Shown piece after piece: positions 24,200 through 33,283 of a stretch of 64,000 bases of DNA. Within the stretch, counting starts at the first letter, position 1. Each line of letters starts with the position of its first letter. The stretch comes from an uncultured Flavobacteriaceae bacterium (GTDB lineage Bacteria; Bacteroidota; Bacteroidia; Flavobacteriales; Flavobacteriaceae). The stretch is taken from the NCBI GenBank assembly GCA_947493535.1, contig CANLRK010000004.1:180115-244114 (forward strand). Reading direction: 5' to 3'. The notes beneath the pieces are model-generated. The model did no database searches, had not been told where the DNA came from, and saw only the letters and a program-made list of their open reading frames with translations. Made by a program: the position numbers and the translations under genes.

Positions 24200-25564
24200 A
24201 TGAGAAAAATTTTAGTAATAGGTGCGGGAAAATCTGCCTCTAATTTAATCACCTATTTAATTGAAAAATCAGAACAAGAAAATCTCCATATCACTATTGG
24301 CGATTTAAATATTGACCATGCCAATACCCTTATAAATAATAATGCTAATGCTACGGCAATAACCTTAGATATTTTTAACGATACTGATAGAAAAAACGCA
24401 GTTAAAAATGCTGATATTGTTATCTCTATGCTTCCTGCTCGCTTCCATGTAGAGGTTGCTAAAGATTGTATTGCTTATGAAAAACATATGGTTACCGCAT
24501 CATATATCAGTAAAGAAATGCAGGCCTTGGATGCTGAAGCAAAAGCAAAAGGCTTAGTGTTTATGAATGAAATTGGTTTAGATCCAGGACTAGATCATAT
24601 GAGTGCCATGCAAGTAATTGACAGTATACATGATAAGGGAGGGGAAATGTTACTGTTTGAATCTTTTTGTGGTGGTTTAGTAGCCCCTGAAAGCGATACC
24701 AATTTATGGAACTATAAATTTACTTGGAACCCACGTAATGTTGTGTTAGCTGGGCAAGGTGGTGCTGCAAAATTCATACAAGAAGGTAAGTATAAATACA
24801 TACCTTACAACCGTTTGTTTAGAAGAACCGAATTTTTAAAAGTTGAAGGTTACGGAAAATTTGAAGCTTATGCCAATAGAGACTCTTTAAGCTACCGTAG
24901 CGTTTATGGTTTAGATGATATTCCTACACTTTATCGCGGAACTATACGTCGTGTTGGATATTCAAAAGCATGGAACTGCTTTATAACCTTAGGAATGACT
25001 GACGATTCTTACACTATTGAAGATTCAGAAAACATGAGCTACCGTGATTTTGTAAACTCATTTTTACCTTATAGCCCAACTGACTCTGTTGAATTAAAAT
25101 TCAGACACAATCTGAAAATTGATCAAGATGATGAAATTTGGGATAAGTTTTTAGAGCTTGATTTATTTAATGCTACTAAAAAGGTTGGCTTGGTAAATGC
25201 AACGCCTGCTCAGATACTTCAGAAAATATTACAAGATTCTTGGACATTGCAAAAAGACGACAAAGATATGATTGTAATGTATCATAAATTTGGATATGAA
25301 TTAAACGGAAAGAAACACCAAATTGACTCTAAAATGGTTATTCTTGGCGATGATCAAACTTTTACCGCTATGTCAAAAACTGTGGGATTACCTGTTGCTA
25401 TTGCAACACTACAGATATTAAATGGAAAGATTAAAACACCTGGAGTTCAATTACCTATTTCAAAAGAAGTATACACTCCTATTTTAAAAGAGTTAGAAGA
25501 CTACGGAGTTATTTTTAAAGAAACTGAAGTACCTTACCTAGGCTACAACCCTGATAGGCTATAA
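24200..25564 (+). CDS. Saccharopine dehydrogenase family protein
   Basis: The 454-residue NAD(P)-dependent enzyme begins with a Rossmann motif (I-L-V-I-G-A-G-K-S-A-S) and has the family segments I-S-M-L-P-A-R-F-H-V-E-V-A near residue 75, T-A-S-Y-I-S near 101, and G-L-D-P-G-L-D-H-M near 125-133. The C-terminal saccharopine-type domain follows with S-F-C-G-G-L and R-G-T-I-R-R. In lysine metabolism such enzymes interconvert saccharopine with lysine or aminoadipate semialdehyde; in Flavobacteria the reaction is probably lysine breakdown, though the exact direction cannot be read from sequence. Ends in a strong palindromic terminator shared with ssb. Confidence 0.9.
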   Translation: MRKILVIGAGKSASNLITYLIEKSEQENLHITIGDLNIDHANTLINNNANATAITLDIFNDTDRKNAVKNADIVISMLPARFHVEVAKDCIAYEKHMVTASYISKEMQALDAEAKAKGLVFMNEIGLDPGLDHMSAMQVIDSIHDKGGEMLLFESFCGGLVAPESDTNLWNYKFTWNPRNVVLAGQGGAAKFIQEGKYKYIPYNRLFRRTEFLKVEGYGKFEAYANRDSLSYRSVYGLDDIPTLYRGTIRRVGYSKAWNCFITLGMTDDSYTIEDSENMSYRDFVNSFLPYSPTDSVELKFRHNLKIDQDDEIWDKFLELDLFNATKKVGLVNATPAQILQKILQDSWTLQKDDKDMIVMYHKFGYELNGKKHQIDSKMVILGDDQTFTAMSKTVGLPVAIATLQILNGKIKTPGVQLPISKEVYTPILKELEDYGVIFKETEVPYLGYNPDRL

Positions 25565-25588
25565 ACACCCTCAGTTTCTATAAACAAC

Positions 25589-25614
25589 AAAAGCCACACA
25601 ATTGTGTGGCTTTT
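25589..25614. terminator. Bidirectional terminator (palindrome)
   Basis: The palindrome AGCCACACAATTGTGTGGCT with flanking A4/T4 sits between convergent genes. It differs from the one at 44512-44543 by a single compensating base pair. Confidence 0.85.
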
Positions 25615-25634
25615 CTTTATGTAAATTGTTTAAG

Positions 25635-25970
25635 CTATTTTTTACCAAGCATTAATAGCTCATTAGCAACAATCTCGGTAATATACCGTTTGTTTCCATT
25701 CTTGTCTTCATAACTTCTTGAGGTTAACTTCCCTTCAATTGCAACTTCTTCTCCTTTGCTTAAATAGCTTTCTATAATTTGAGCAGTATTACCCCATGCA
25801 ACAATATTATGCCATTGGGTTTCAGTTACCTTCTCTCCCTTGCTATTTTTATAACTATCATTAGTAGCCATAGTAAATTTTGCTAATTTCTTTCCGCTTT
25901 CTAGTGTAATAACTTCTGGTTGAGTTCCTAAATTCCCAATCAACTGTACTTTGTTTCTTAATGTGTTCAT
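25635..25970 (-). CDS. ssb: Single-stranded DNA-binding protein, short form
   Basis: The 111-residue protein is one OB fold: N-K-V-Q-L-I-G-N-L-G at 6-15, F-T-M-A-T-N-D near 32-38, W-H-N-I-V-A-W-G near 53-60, Y-L-S-K-G-E-E-V-A-I-E-G-K-L and R-Y-I-T-E-I-V-A. It ends at L-L-M-L-G-K-K and lacks the disordered linker and acidic D-x-I-P-F tail that recruits repair proteins. It coats single-stranded DNA but probably does not dock the usual partners, so a second, full-length SSB is expected elsewhere. Monocistronic; a near-match promoter element CATCTTTG lies at about 26030 on the minus strand. Confidence 0.93.
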   Translation of the reverse strand: MNTLRNKVQLIGNLGTQPEVITLESGKKLAKFTMATNDSYKNSKGEKVTETQWHNIVAWGNTAQIIESYLSKGEEVAIEGKLTSRSYEDKNGNKRYITEIVANELLMLGKK

Positions 25971-26155
25971 AATAAATTTATTTTTAATGTTAAACAGTTA
26001 ATACCCTCGAACACCTATGTTTCGATACTACAAAGATGCAAACCATTATAATATTTAATCGGTTATTACTTACTTACTGTCAATTGTAAATAATTGTAAC
26101 CGTTTGTAAACGGTTTTTTGTACCTTAGTAAGATCTGGAAAAAAAGTCAATTTCT

Positions 26156-26743
26156 ATGCATAAAAAAAGTCTCATCATTACCTTGCTTTTAATCTCTCCG
26201 TTGTGGATTTCTGCTCAAGATTTTTTCCAACAACTAAGTGCTTGTGCTGAAGACATCATAGATAAAAACATTGTATATGACCCTACTTACTTTACAATCA
26301 ATTACCCTAATGGTGATATTCCTGAGAACAAAGGGGTTTGTACTGATGTGGTAATACGTAGTTATAGAAAAATGGGTATTGACCTACAGAAAGAAGTACA
26401 CGATGATATGAAAAACAACTTCTCTTTATATCCAAAAAAATGGGGTTTACACAAACCAGACACCAATATTGACCACAGAAGAGTACCAAACTTAATGACC
26501 TATTTTAAACGGCATAATGCTGAACTCCCTATAACAACAAACGGAAAAGATTATTTACCCGGTGATATTGTTTGTTGGAGTTTAGGTGGTGGTTTAACAC
26601 ATATAGGCATTGTTATAGATCAAATGTCGCACGACAGACAGCGGCATTTAATTGTGCACAACATCGGTAATGGGCAAATAGCCGAAGATATTTTATTTGA
26701 CTATATTATTATTGGACACTATCGGTATAAAAATAGAGTATGA
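26156..26743 (+). CDS. DUF1287 family exported protein
   Basis: The gene encodes 195 residues with an N-terminal signal peptide (K-K-S-L-I-I-T-L-L-L-I-S-P-L-W-I-S-A). The mature part matches DUF1287: G-V-C-T-D-V-V-I-R-S-Y-R near residue 60, Y-F-x-R near 115, P-G-D-I-V-C-W-S-L near 135, and T-H-I-G-I-V-I near 148. The Cys and His positions resemble an NlpC/P60-type papain fold, so an amidase or transglutaminase-like activity on the cell wall is plausible but not proven. It overlaps the next gene by four bases and is first in a run of at least five plus-strand genes. Confidence 0.85.
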   Translation: MHKKSLIITLLLISPLWISAQDFFQQLSACAEDIIDKNIVYDPTYFTINYPNGDIPENKGVCTDVVIRSYRKMGIDLQKEVHDDMKNNFSLYPKKWGLHKPDTNIDHRRVPNLMTYFKRHNAELPITTNGKDYLPGDIVCWSLGGGLTHIGIVIDQMSHDRQRHLIVHNIGNGQIAEDILFDYIIIGHYRYKNRV

Positions 26744-27090
26744 AAAAAACTTGTATTGAATGTAACAAGCCTATTAAAGGGCGAGCCGACAAAAAGTTTT
26801 GTGATGATAGTTGTCGTAATGAATATAACAACCGTATTAATAAAGATTCTAAAAATTTAATACGAAACATAAACAATCGTTTACGCAAAAACTGGCGCAT
26901 ATTAGAAGCTTTAAATCCTGATGAAAAAACAAAAACTACACGTAGCAAACTCATCGAAAAAGGTTTTGATTTTTCCTACTTTACTTCAACATATACCACA
27001 AAAAAGGGCACGGTATATTACTTTGTATACAACCAAGGATATTTACCTTTAGAAAACGAGTATTATGCTTTAGTAAAACGAAAAGACTGA
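26740..27090 (+). CDS. Small zinc-ribbon protein
   Basis: The 116-residue protein opens with C-I-E-C-N-K-P-I (Cys5, Cys8) and D-K-K-F-C-D-D-S-C (Cys21, Cys25), a compact zinc ribbon with treble-clef spacing, similar to the DUF2116 type. A basic helical region follows (R-N-I-N-N-R-L-R-K-N-W) and then a C-terminal strand-rich domain with V-Y-Y-F-V-Y-N-Q-G-Y. Nucleic-acid or protein binding is likely. Start ATG overlaps the previous stop, so it is probably translated by coupling. No function named. Confidence 0.7.
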   Translation: MKKTCIECNKPIKGRADKKFCDDSCRNEYNNRINKDSKNLIRNINNRLRKNWRILEALNPDEKTKTTRSKLIEKGFDFSYFTSTYTTKKGTVYYFVYNQGYLPLENEYYALVKRKD

Positions 27091-27137
27091 CACCTTTTGT
27101 CACCCATAAACAGTTTCAACAATTTAATGTTTACATT

Positions 27138-29423
27138 ATGCTAAAAAAAATAATCGCGCTATTCATATTAGGTTTTGCTGCATACGCAAGTATTACCATG
27201 CAATTACCTTCAAACAATTATATCAACAACCCAAGTAATACTGAATTTTCCAACACCAAAGCTTTCAGGCATGTACAAAATATAGGTCGTGAAGCTCATC
27301 CCGTTGGCACAAAAGCTCACGAACAAGTAGCCACATATATAATACACGAATTAAAAAAACTTGGATTAGAAGTATACACACAAGAAGGTAACAGTTTTAG
27401 TGATTGGGGTGCTTTTGCCAAAGTAAAAAACATTTTCACTAGAATTAAAGGCACAAACAACTCAAAAGCTTTAGTACTAATGAGCCATTACGACAGCGCA
27501 GGACACTCCGCAAAAGGAGCAAGTGATGCAGCTAGTGGCGTTGCAACTGTTTTAGAAGGAATTAGAGCTTTTGTGGCTAATAAAACACCACATAAAAACG
27601 ATATCATAATTCTATTTACAGACGGCGAAGAACTTGGGTTAAATGGCGCTAAACTATTTGTGAAAGAACACCCTTGGGTAAATGATATTGGTTTAATTTT
27701 AAATTTTGAAGCTAGAGGTAGTGGAGGCCCATCATTTACATTAATTGAAACCAATAAAGGAAATGCTCATTTAATTAATGAATTCATAAAAGCAAATCCT
27801 GAATTTCCTGTGGCAAACTCATTAGCATACAGCATATATAAAAAACTTCCTAACGATACTGATTTAACTGTATTTAGAAAAGAAGCCAACATTGAAGGGT
27901 TTAATTTCGCTTTTATTGATGATCATTACGACTATCATTCAGCTTTAGACACCCCTGAAAGACTCAATAATAACACACTTTCACATCAAGCGAGTTATTT
28001 AATGCCCTTACTTGAACATTTTGGAAATACTAACCTTACTAAAACTGAAGTAACTACAAATAACGTATATTTTAACTCCCCATTAGGCATGCACAGTTAC
28101 CCATTTTCATGGGGACTACCATTAGTAATTATAGCTTTTTTATTATTTATTGCAACATTTATATATGGTAAACGAAAAAAGAAACTCAATAACAAAGAAA
28201 TAGGAAAAGGATTTTTAGCTTTATTTATAGCTTTATTCATTAACGGAATAATTGGTTTTTTTGGATGGAAACTACTCTTAAAAATCTACCCTCAATACAA
28301 TGAAATATTACACGGTTTTACCTATAATGGGCATTTATATATTGCTTTTTTTGCATTACTAGCTTTGAGTATATGCTGGTATTGCTATAAAAAAGTATAT
28401 ACCCCAACCAATACAAAAGAGTTACTAGTAGTTCCTATTTTTATTTGGTTAGTAATCAACCTTATTATTTCATTAGAATTAACTGGAGCCAGCTTTTTTA
28501 TAATTCCTTTATTTTTTACCATTGCATTATTTTTCTTTTTAATACAAAAAGAAAAACCAAGCATATTTGCTATTAGTTTATTGTGCTTACCTGCTGTATT
28601 TATTCTCACCCCTTTTATACCCCAATTCCCCATTGCTCTAGGTTTAAAAATTTTAGTATCTACTAGTGTGTTAACTACTCTTACTTTCACTTTATTACTA
28701 CCGGCAACCGGATTTATTCGTCGGAAAAAATCACTTGGACATCTGTTTTTGTTAAGTAGCTGTATCATTTTTATTATTGCACATACCAAAAGTGATTTTG
28801 CAGAAAACAGGCCAAAACCAAACAGCTTAGTCTATTTTCATAATAACGATACTAACAATAGCTATTGGTTAAGTTATGATACCATGCTTGATAGCTGGAA
28901 TGAAAAATATTTTAGCAATACCTCTACTCAAAATGCCTCTATTAGTTTTAATAGTAAATACCAAACCCCATTTAAAAAGTATGCTGAAGCTGAAAATATT
29001 CCTGTAGCGAAATCAACTATCAATATTTCTATAGATACTATTGTTAACAACCAACGTAGAATTCGTGTATGTATTGAACCAAAACGCACACTAAACAGTA
29101 TAGAAATTAACTCAAAAACTAAGTCCGATTTGATTGATTTTCAAATAAACGGAACTACTATTCCTACTAAGATAGACTCAAAATTTTTCAAAAAAGGGAG
29201 TCCGCGTATTGCTACATATCATGTAGTAAACAACGAACCTTTGGAATTAAGTTTTAGTATTCCAGTAAATAAAAACCCTCATATTGAATTATTAGAAATA
29301 TCACACGATTTACTAAATAATACAGCTTTTAACATTTCAAAAAGACCTAGCAACATGATTCCCAAACCTTTTGTAATTAATGATGCTATTATTGTAAAAA
29401 ACACATTAAAATTTAATGAATAA
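27138..29423 (+). CDS. M28 family zinc aminopeptidase with membrane domain
   Basis: The gene encodes 761 residues. A signal-anchor helix (4-20) leads to an M28 catalytic domain: L-M-S-H-Y-D-S near 115, G-A-S-D-A-A-S-G-V with the metal Asp, F-T-D-G-E-E-L-G-L-N with the catalytic and bridging Glu, N-F-E-A-R-G-S-G-G, and D-H-Y-D-Y-H-S with the last His ligand. From about 325 to 560 there are eight or nine membrane helices, then a soluble C-terminal domain of about 200 residues. This layout is shared with Fxna/ERMP1-type and bacterial multi-pass M28 peptidases. It hydrolyses N-terminal residues of peptides outside the cytoplasm. It overlaps the downstream SDR gene by eight bases. Confidence 0.88.
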   Translation: MLKKIIALFILGFAAYASITMQLPSNNYINNPSNTEFSNTKAFRHVQNIGREAHPVGTKAHEQVATYIIHELKKLGLEVYTQEGNSFSDWGAFAKVKNIFTRIKGTNNSKALVLMSHYDSAGHSAKGASDAASGVATVLEGIRAFVANKTPHKNDIIILFTDGEELGLNGAKLFVKEHPWVNDIGLILNFEARGSGGPSFTLIETNKGNAHLINEFIKANPEFPVANSLAYSIYKKLPNDTDLTVFRKEANIEGFNFAFIDDHYDYHSALDTPERLNNNTLSHQASYLMPLLEHFGNTNLTKTEVTTNNVYFNSPLGMHSYPFSWGLPLVIIAFLLFIATFIYGKRKKKLNNKEIGKGFLALFIALFINGIIGFFGWKLLLKIYPQYNEILHGFTYNGHLYIAFFALLALSICWYCYKKVYTPTNTKELLVVPIFIWLVINLIISLELTGASFFIIPLFFTIALFFFLIQKEKPSIFAISLLCLPAVFILTPFIPQFPIALGLKILVSTSVLTTLTFTLLLPATGFIRRKKSLGHLFLLSSCIIFIIAHTKSDFAENRPKPNSLVYFHNNDTNNSYWLSYDTMLDSWNEKYFSNTSTQNASISFNSKYQTPFKKYAEAENIPVAKSTINISIDTIVNNQRRIRVCIEPKRTLNSIEINSKTKSDLIDFQINGTTIPTKIDSKFFKKGSPRIATYHVVNNEPLELSFSIPVNKNPHIELLEISHDLLNNTAFNISKRPSNMIPKPFVINDAIIVKNTLKFNE

Positions 29424-30201
29424 AATTGCGGTATTAGGTTGTGGATGGCTAGGATTTCCCTTAGCAAAAGAACTAGTTAAAAACGGATATATTGTTAAAG
29501 GAAGTACTACTTCTAAAGAAAAAGTAGATGTATTACTAACAGAAAACATTGATGCTTACCAGATTGATATTACTAATATAAACCCCAGTTTTCTTATTTC
29601 GTTTTTTAAAGTTGATGAACTCATTATTACCGTTCCTCCCAAAGGAAATGATTATTCAAATAACCTTTTAAAACTCAAACCTTTCATTGAAAAATCACCT
29701 ATTAAACGTGTATTTTATACAAGCTCCATTTCCGTATATGGCAATGTTAAAGGTATAATTACAGAAGATACTATATGTAAGCCCATAACAGAAAGAGCAA
29801 AACAAATCACTTTAGTAGAACAGCAATTTCTACAAAACTCTAATTTTTCAACAATAATCTTACGTCTTGGAGGGCTCATTGGCAACAACCGTCACCCTGC
29901 TTTTTATGTTTCAAATAAAGTATTAAAAACCAGCAATGAATATATCAACCTAATTCATCTAGACGATTGTATTGCAGTAATAAAACAACTTTTACAAACC
30001 AGTATCAAAACCGAACTATTTAATTTAGTTTCACCTTATCACCCAACAAAAGGAATTTATTACACTCAGTATTGTGAAAAACTTGGTATTCCTTCACCAA
30101 TAATTAATAATCTTGCTGTAACAAAGGGCAAAAAAATATCGTCAACAAAAATCAGTACACTACTGAATTATAGTTTTAAAAATAATTTGATACATTCGTA
30201 G
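29416..30201 (+). CDS. NAD(P)-binding SDR/epimerase-like protein
   Basis: The 261-residue protein has a typical N-terminal Rossmann motif (V-L-G-C-G-W-L-G-F-P-L-A) and the extended short-chain dehydrogenase features Y-T-S-S-I-S-V-Y-G near 98-106 and I-L-R-L-G-G-L-I-G-N near 152. The expected YxxxK is modified (the region reads P-I-T-E-R-A-K), so enzymatic activity may be altered. It resembles YeeZ-type NAD-dependent epimerase/dehydratases. Its start overlaps the M28 gene. Substrate unknown. Confidence 0.82.
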   Translation: MNKIAVLGCGWLGFPLAKELVKNGYIVKGSTTSKEKVDVLLTENIDAYQIDITNINPSFLISFFKVDELIITVPPKGNDYSNNLLKLKPFIEKSPIKRVFYTSSISVYGNVKGIITEDTICKPITERAKQITLVEQQFLQNSNFSTIILRLGGLIGNNRHPAFYVSNKVLKTSNEYINLIHLDDCIAVIKQLLQTSIKTELFNLVSPYHPTKGIYYTQYCEKLGIPSPIINNLAVTKGKKISSTKISTLLNYSFKNNLIHS

Positions 30202-30227
30202 CATAATCTAACAGTTACAACATTACT

Positions 30228-30941
30228 ATGAAAAAAATACTACTTTGTGTAATTGCTTTACTAGCAACTTCAGTAAATCAAGCTCAAAAAAATAAAAAAG
30301 CTACAGCTACCGAAACAGCCTTAACTCAACATTATGAAAAATACTATAAAATGATGTTGAAAAACAATGATTTAGATGGAGCTATTGAAGGATTGAGCCA
30401 TTTATTAGTATTATCTCCTTCAGAAACCAAAAAAGACACCTTAGCTTACATGTATTTACAAGCTAACAAATCCTTTCAGGCGCTATCTGTTGCAGGAAAC
30501 TCCACCTCTGACCTAGCTTTAAGAACTAAAGCTATTGCATTTAAAAATCTGAACAACCCTAAAAAGGCCATTGAAAACTATGAAGCATTGCTTAAAAAAA
30601 ACAGCAATGTTTTAGATGCTTATGAACTTGCTCAATTGCAATTTGGTATTCAGCGCTTTGGTGAGGCTAAAGAAACTATTTTATACGGATTACAAAACTC
30701 AAAAGATGAAAAAGTACGTATTTTCATTAAAGGAAATAGTTATATAGAAACTCCTATAAAAGCCGCTTTTTTAAATATTTTAGGTTTAATTGAATACAAC
30801 CTTGATAAAGGTAATGTTGAAAAAGCCGTTGCCATTTTTGATGAAGCTTTAAAAATTGACCCAGAATTTTTACTTGCACTTGAAAACAAAAAAGGCTTAA
30901 CAAGCAAGTCCGAAAAAAATAAAACTTCCGAAAACAAATAA
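30228..30941 (+). CDS. Exported TPR-repeat protein
   Basis: This 237-residue protein has a signal peptide (K-I-L-L-C-V-I-A-L-L-A-T-S, cleavage near V-N-Q-A) and then three to four TPR-like helical pairs (for example N-N-P-K-K-A-I-E-N-Y-E-A-L-L and K-A-V-A-I-F-D-E-A-L-K-I-D-P). It ends in a Lys/Glu-rich tail. Such periplasmic repeat proteins bind partner proteins; no partner can be named. It follows the SDR gene by 26 nt and closes the plus-strand run with a hairpin shared with tadA. Confidence 0.78.
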   Translation: MKKILLCVIALLATSVNQAQKNKKATATETALTQHYEKYYKMMLKNNDLDGAIEGLSHLLVLSPSETKKDTLAYMYLQANKSFQALSVAGNSTSDLALRTKAIAFKNLNNPKKAIENYEALLKKNSNVLDAYELAQLQFGIQRFGEAKETILYGLQNSKDEKVRIFIKGNSYIETPIKAAFLNILGLIEYNLDKGNVEKAVAIFDEALKIDPEFLLALENKKGLTSKSEKNKTSENK

Positions 30942-30951
30942 ATACAATATT

Positions 30952-30978
30952 AAAAGGAGCTCTAACAGCTCCTTTTTT
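30952..30978. terminator. Terminator between the TPR gene and tadA
   Basis: AAAAGGAGCT and AGCTCCTTTT pair around a 5-base loop and end with a T-run. It serves both convergent genes and touches the tadA stop codon. Confidence 0.8.
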
Positions 30979-31426
30979 AATTTAAATTTCTTTTTTCTAC
31001 AAAAAAACGCTTTATCAATTGGCTACATTCATTTGCTAAAACACCTCCCGCAATTTTTGTTTTAGGGTGCAATTTTGCTCCCATAGCCATAAACCCTCTA
31101 GCACTATCGCTAGCACCATAAACTATTTTATCAACCTGCGACCAATACAAAGCTCCAGCGCACATTTGGCAAGGCTCTAAGGTTATATACATAGTACACT
31201 TTTTTAGATACTTACCACCTAAAAAATCTGCAGCAGCTGTTATAGCTTGCATTTCTGCGTGCGCAGTAACATCATTTAATAATTCCGTTAAATTATGTGC
31301 TCGTGCAATAATTTTATTATCAACAACCACAACAACTCCAACAGGAATTTCATCTTTTTCAAAAGCTTTTTCTGCTTCTTGCAAAGCTTTTTTCATAAAG
31401 TATTCATCAGAAAACAACTCTTCCAT
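30977..31426 (-). CDS. tadA: tRNA-specific adenosine deaminase
   Basis: The 149-residue cytidine-deaminase-fold enzyme has the zinc site H-A-E at 56-58 and P-C-Q-M-C at 85-89, plus N-terminal M-K-K-A-L-Q-E-A and G-V-V-V-V. In bacteria TadA converts the wobble adenosine of tRNA-Arg(ACG) to inosine. The segments M-Y-I-T-L-E-P-C and A-L-Y-W-S-Q-V-D are typical of this group. A guanine-deaminase-like relative is possible but the size and motifs fit TadA. Divergent from dxs with only 26 bp between starts, so the two promoters must overlap. Confidence 0.88.
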   Translation of the reverse strand: MEELFSDEYFMKKALQEAEKAFEKDEIPVGVVVVVDNKIIARAHNLTELLNDVTAHAEMQAITAAADFLGGKYLKKCTMYITLEPCQMCAGALYWSQVDKIVYGASDSARGFMAMGAKLHPKTKIAGGVLANECSQLIKRFFVEKRNLN

Positions 31427-31440
31427 ATGTGTAAAAATAG

Positions 31441-31448
31441 TATTTTTG
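31441..31448 (+). promoter_or_regulatory. Promoter -7 element of dxs, next to the start codon
   Basis: TATTTTTG matches TAnnTTTG exactly and ends four bases before the dxs ATG at 31453. Transcription would start at or near the start codon, predicting a leaderless mRNA. The flanking AAAAATAGTATTTTT is nearly palindromic and could also serve tadA. Confidence 0.55.
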
Positions 31449-31452
31449 TTTC

Positions 31453-33231
31453 ATGTCGTACAACTTACTTGATACAATATTTAATCCTTGTGATTTAAAA
31501 AAGATTCCTCGTGAACAGCTCCCACTATTAGCTAAAGAGTTACGTGAGTTCATTATAAATATTGTGGCCACCAAAGAAGGACATTTGGGAGCAAGTTTAG
31601 GCGTAGTAGAGCTTACCATTGCTCTACATTATATATTTGACACGCCTAATGATATTTTAGTTTGGGATGTTGGTCATCAAGCCTACGGACATAAAATTTT
31701 AACAGAGCGTAGAGAAAAGTTTCATACCAACCGACAGTTAAATGGAATTTCAGGGTTCCCCAACAGAAAAGAAAGTATATATGATACTTTTGGCGTTGGA
31801 CACTCGTCCACCTCTATTTCAGCAGCCTTAGGTATGGCTATAGCAGCTAACTTAAAAGGGGAAACCGAAAAACAACACATTGCTATTATTGGCGATGCCT
31901 CTATTGCTAGCGGTATGGCCTTTGAAGCTCTTAATCATGCAGGAGTTTCTAAAGCTAATTTATTGGTAGTCTTAAATGATAACGCTATTGGTATTGACCC
32001 AAGTGTAGGTGCTTTAAAAAAGTATTTCACTACAATTAAGAAAGGGGCTACTAGCAATCAACATAATATTTTTGAAGCTTTAAACTTTGATTATACAGGC
32101 CCTATTGACGGTCACGATTTTAATGCATTAATAACTGAATTTAATCGATTAAAAAAGATAAAAGGTCCCAAATTTTTGCATATCCTCACCACAAAAGGAA
32201 AAGGGTTAAAACAAGCTGAAGAAGATCAAGTTAAATATCATGCGCCAGGTAAGTTTAATGCCCAAACAGGAGAATTACCTATAAAAAGCAACGCCAATAT
32301 TCCACCTAAATACCAAGATGTATTTGGAGAAACTATTGTTGATTTAGCTCTCTATAATGAAAAAATTATTGGTATTACACCTGCTATGCCAACCGGATGC
32401 TCATTAAAACTAATGATGGATTCCATTCCAGAAAGAGCCTTCGATGTTGGTATTGCCGAACAACACGCAGTTACTTTAGCCGCAGGAATGGCCACACAAG
32501 GGTTAGTTGTTTTTTGTAATATTTACTCAACATTTTTGCAGCGAGCCTATGATCAAGTAATACATGATGTTGCCCTACAAAACCTACCTGTTATTTTCTG
32601 TATTGATAGAGCTGGTCTTGTGGGAGAAGATGGAGCTACACATCATGGAGTTTTCGATTTAGCCTACTTAAGATGTATCCCAAATTTAATTATTTTTTCA
32701 CCCCGCAATGAAATTGAATTAAGAAATATCTTATACACAGCTCAATTAGGATTAAGCAATCCAATAGCTATTAGATACCCTAGAGGACGAGGCGTCACTA
32801 TCGATTGGAAAAAGCCTTATAACAAAATAGCAATAGGTACAGGTGTTGTATTAAAAAAAGGTTCATCGATAGCTGTATTAAGTATTGGTCACATAGGAAA
32901 TTCATTGGAAAACATTCTTCAAGAACTCCCTAGCACTTCACAAGCAAAAATTTCACATTATGACATGCGTTTTGTAAAGCCTTTAGATGAAGTATTATTG
33001 CATGACATTTTCAGAACTCATCAAACAATTATTACCCTTGAAAATGGAACAGAAATTGGTGGTTTTGGAAGCGCTATAACCGATTTTGCAGTCACACACA
33101 ACTACTCTGTTACTATTGAAATTATTGGAGTTCCCGACTCTTTTATTGAACATGGTACTGTTCCGGAACTATATGATATTGCAAAATTATCTCCTAAGCA
33201 TATTCGTACAGTCTTGAAAAAGTATTTATAA
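31453..33231 (+). CDS. dxs: 1-deoxy-D-xylulose-5-phosphate synthase
   Basis: The 592-residue thiamine diphosphate enzyme joins pyruvate and glyceraldehyde 3-phosphate, the first step of the MEP isoprenoid route. Motifs: K-E-G-H-L-G-A-S-L near 41, D-V-G-H-Q-A-Y near 73, the ThDP signature G-D-A-S-I-A-S-G-M, G-P-I-D-G-H-D, and in the transketolase part G-I-A-E-Q-H-A-V-T near 334 and D-R-A-G-L-V-G-E-D-G-A-T-H-H-G near 393. It is somewhat shorter than the E. coli enzyme, as is common in Bacteroidota. The start is fixed by homology of the first residues (Y-N-L-L-D) and by the adjacent promoter. Confidence 0.95.
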   Translation: MSYNLLDTIFNPCDLKKIPREQLPLLAKELREFIINIVATKEGHLGASLGVVELTIALHYIFDTPNDILVWDVGHQAYGHKILTERREKFHTNRQLNGISGFPNRKESIYDTFGVGHSSTSISAALGMAIAANLKGETEKQHIAIIGDASIASGMAFEALNHAGVSKANLLVVLNDNAIGIDPSVGALKKYFTTIKKGATSNQHNIFEALNFDYTGPIDGHDFNALITEFNRLKKIKGPKFLHILTTKGKGLKQAEEDQVKYHAPGKFNAQTGELPIKSNANIPPKYQDVFGETIVDLALYNEKIIGITPAMPTGCSLKLMMDSIPERAFDVGIAEQHAVTLAAGMATQGLVVFCNIYSTFLQRAYDQVIHDVALQNLPVIFCIDRAGLVGEDGATHHGVFDLAYLRCIPNLIIFSPRNEIELRNILYTAQLGLSNPIAIRYPRGRGVTIDWKKPYNKIAIGTGVVLKKGSSIAVLSIGHIGNSLENILQELPSTSQAKISHYDMRFVKPLDEVLLHDIFRTHQTIITLENGTEIGGFGSAITDFAVTHNYSVTIEIIGVPDSFIEHGTVPELYDIAKLSPKHIRTVLKKYL

Positions 33232-33234
33232 CTA

Positions 33235-33264
33235 AAAAAGGAGTGTTTAATAACACTCCTTTTT
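33235..33264. terminator. Terminator between dxs and the M36 peptidase
   Basis: AAAAAGGAGTGTT (33235-33247) and AACACTCCTTTTT (33252-33264) form a perfect 13-bp stem with a 4-base loop, symmetrical and able to act in both directions. Confidence 0.85.
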
Positions 33265-33283
33265 ATAAACTGTAATCATATAA

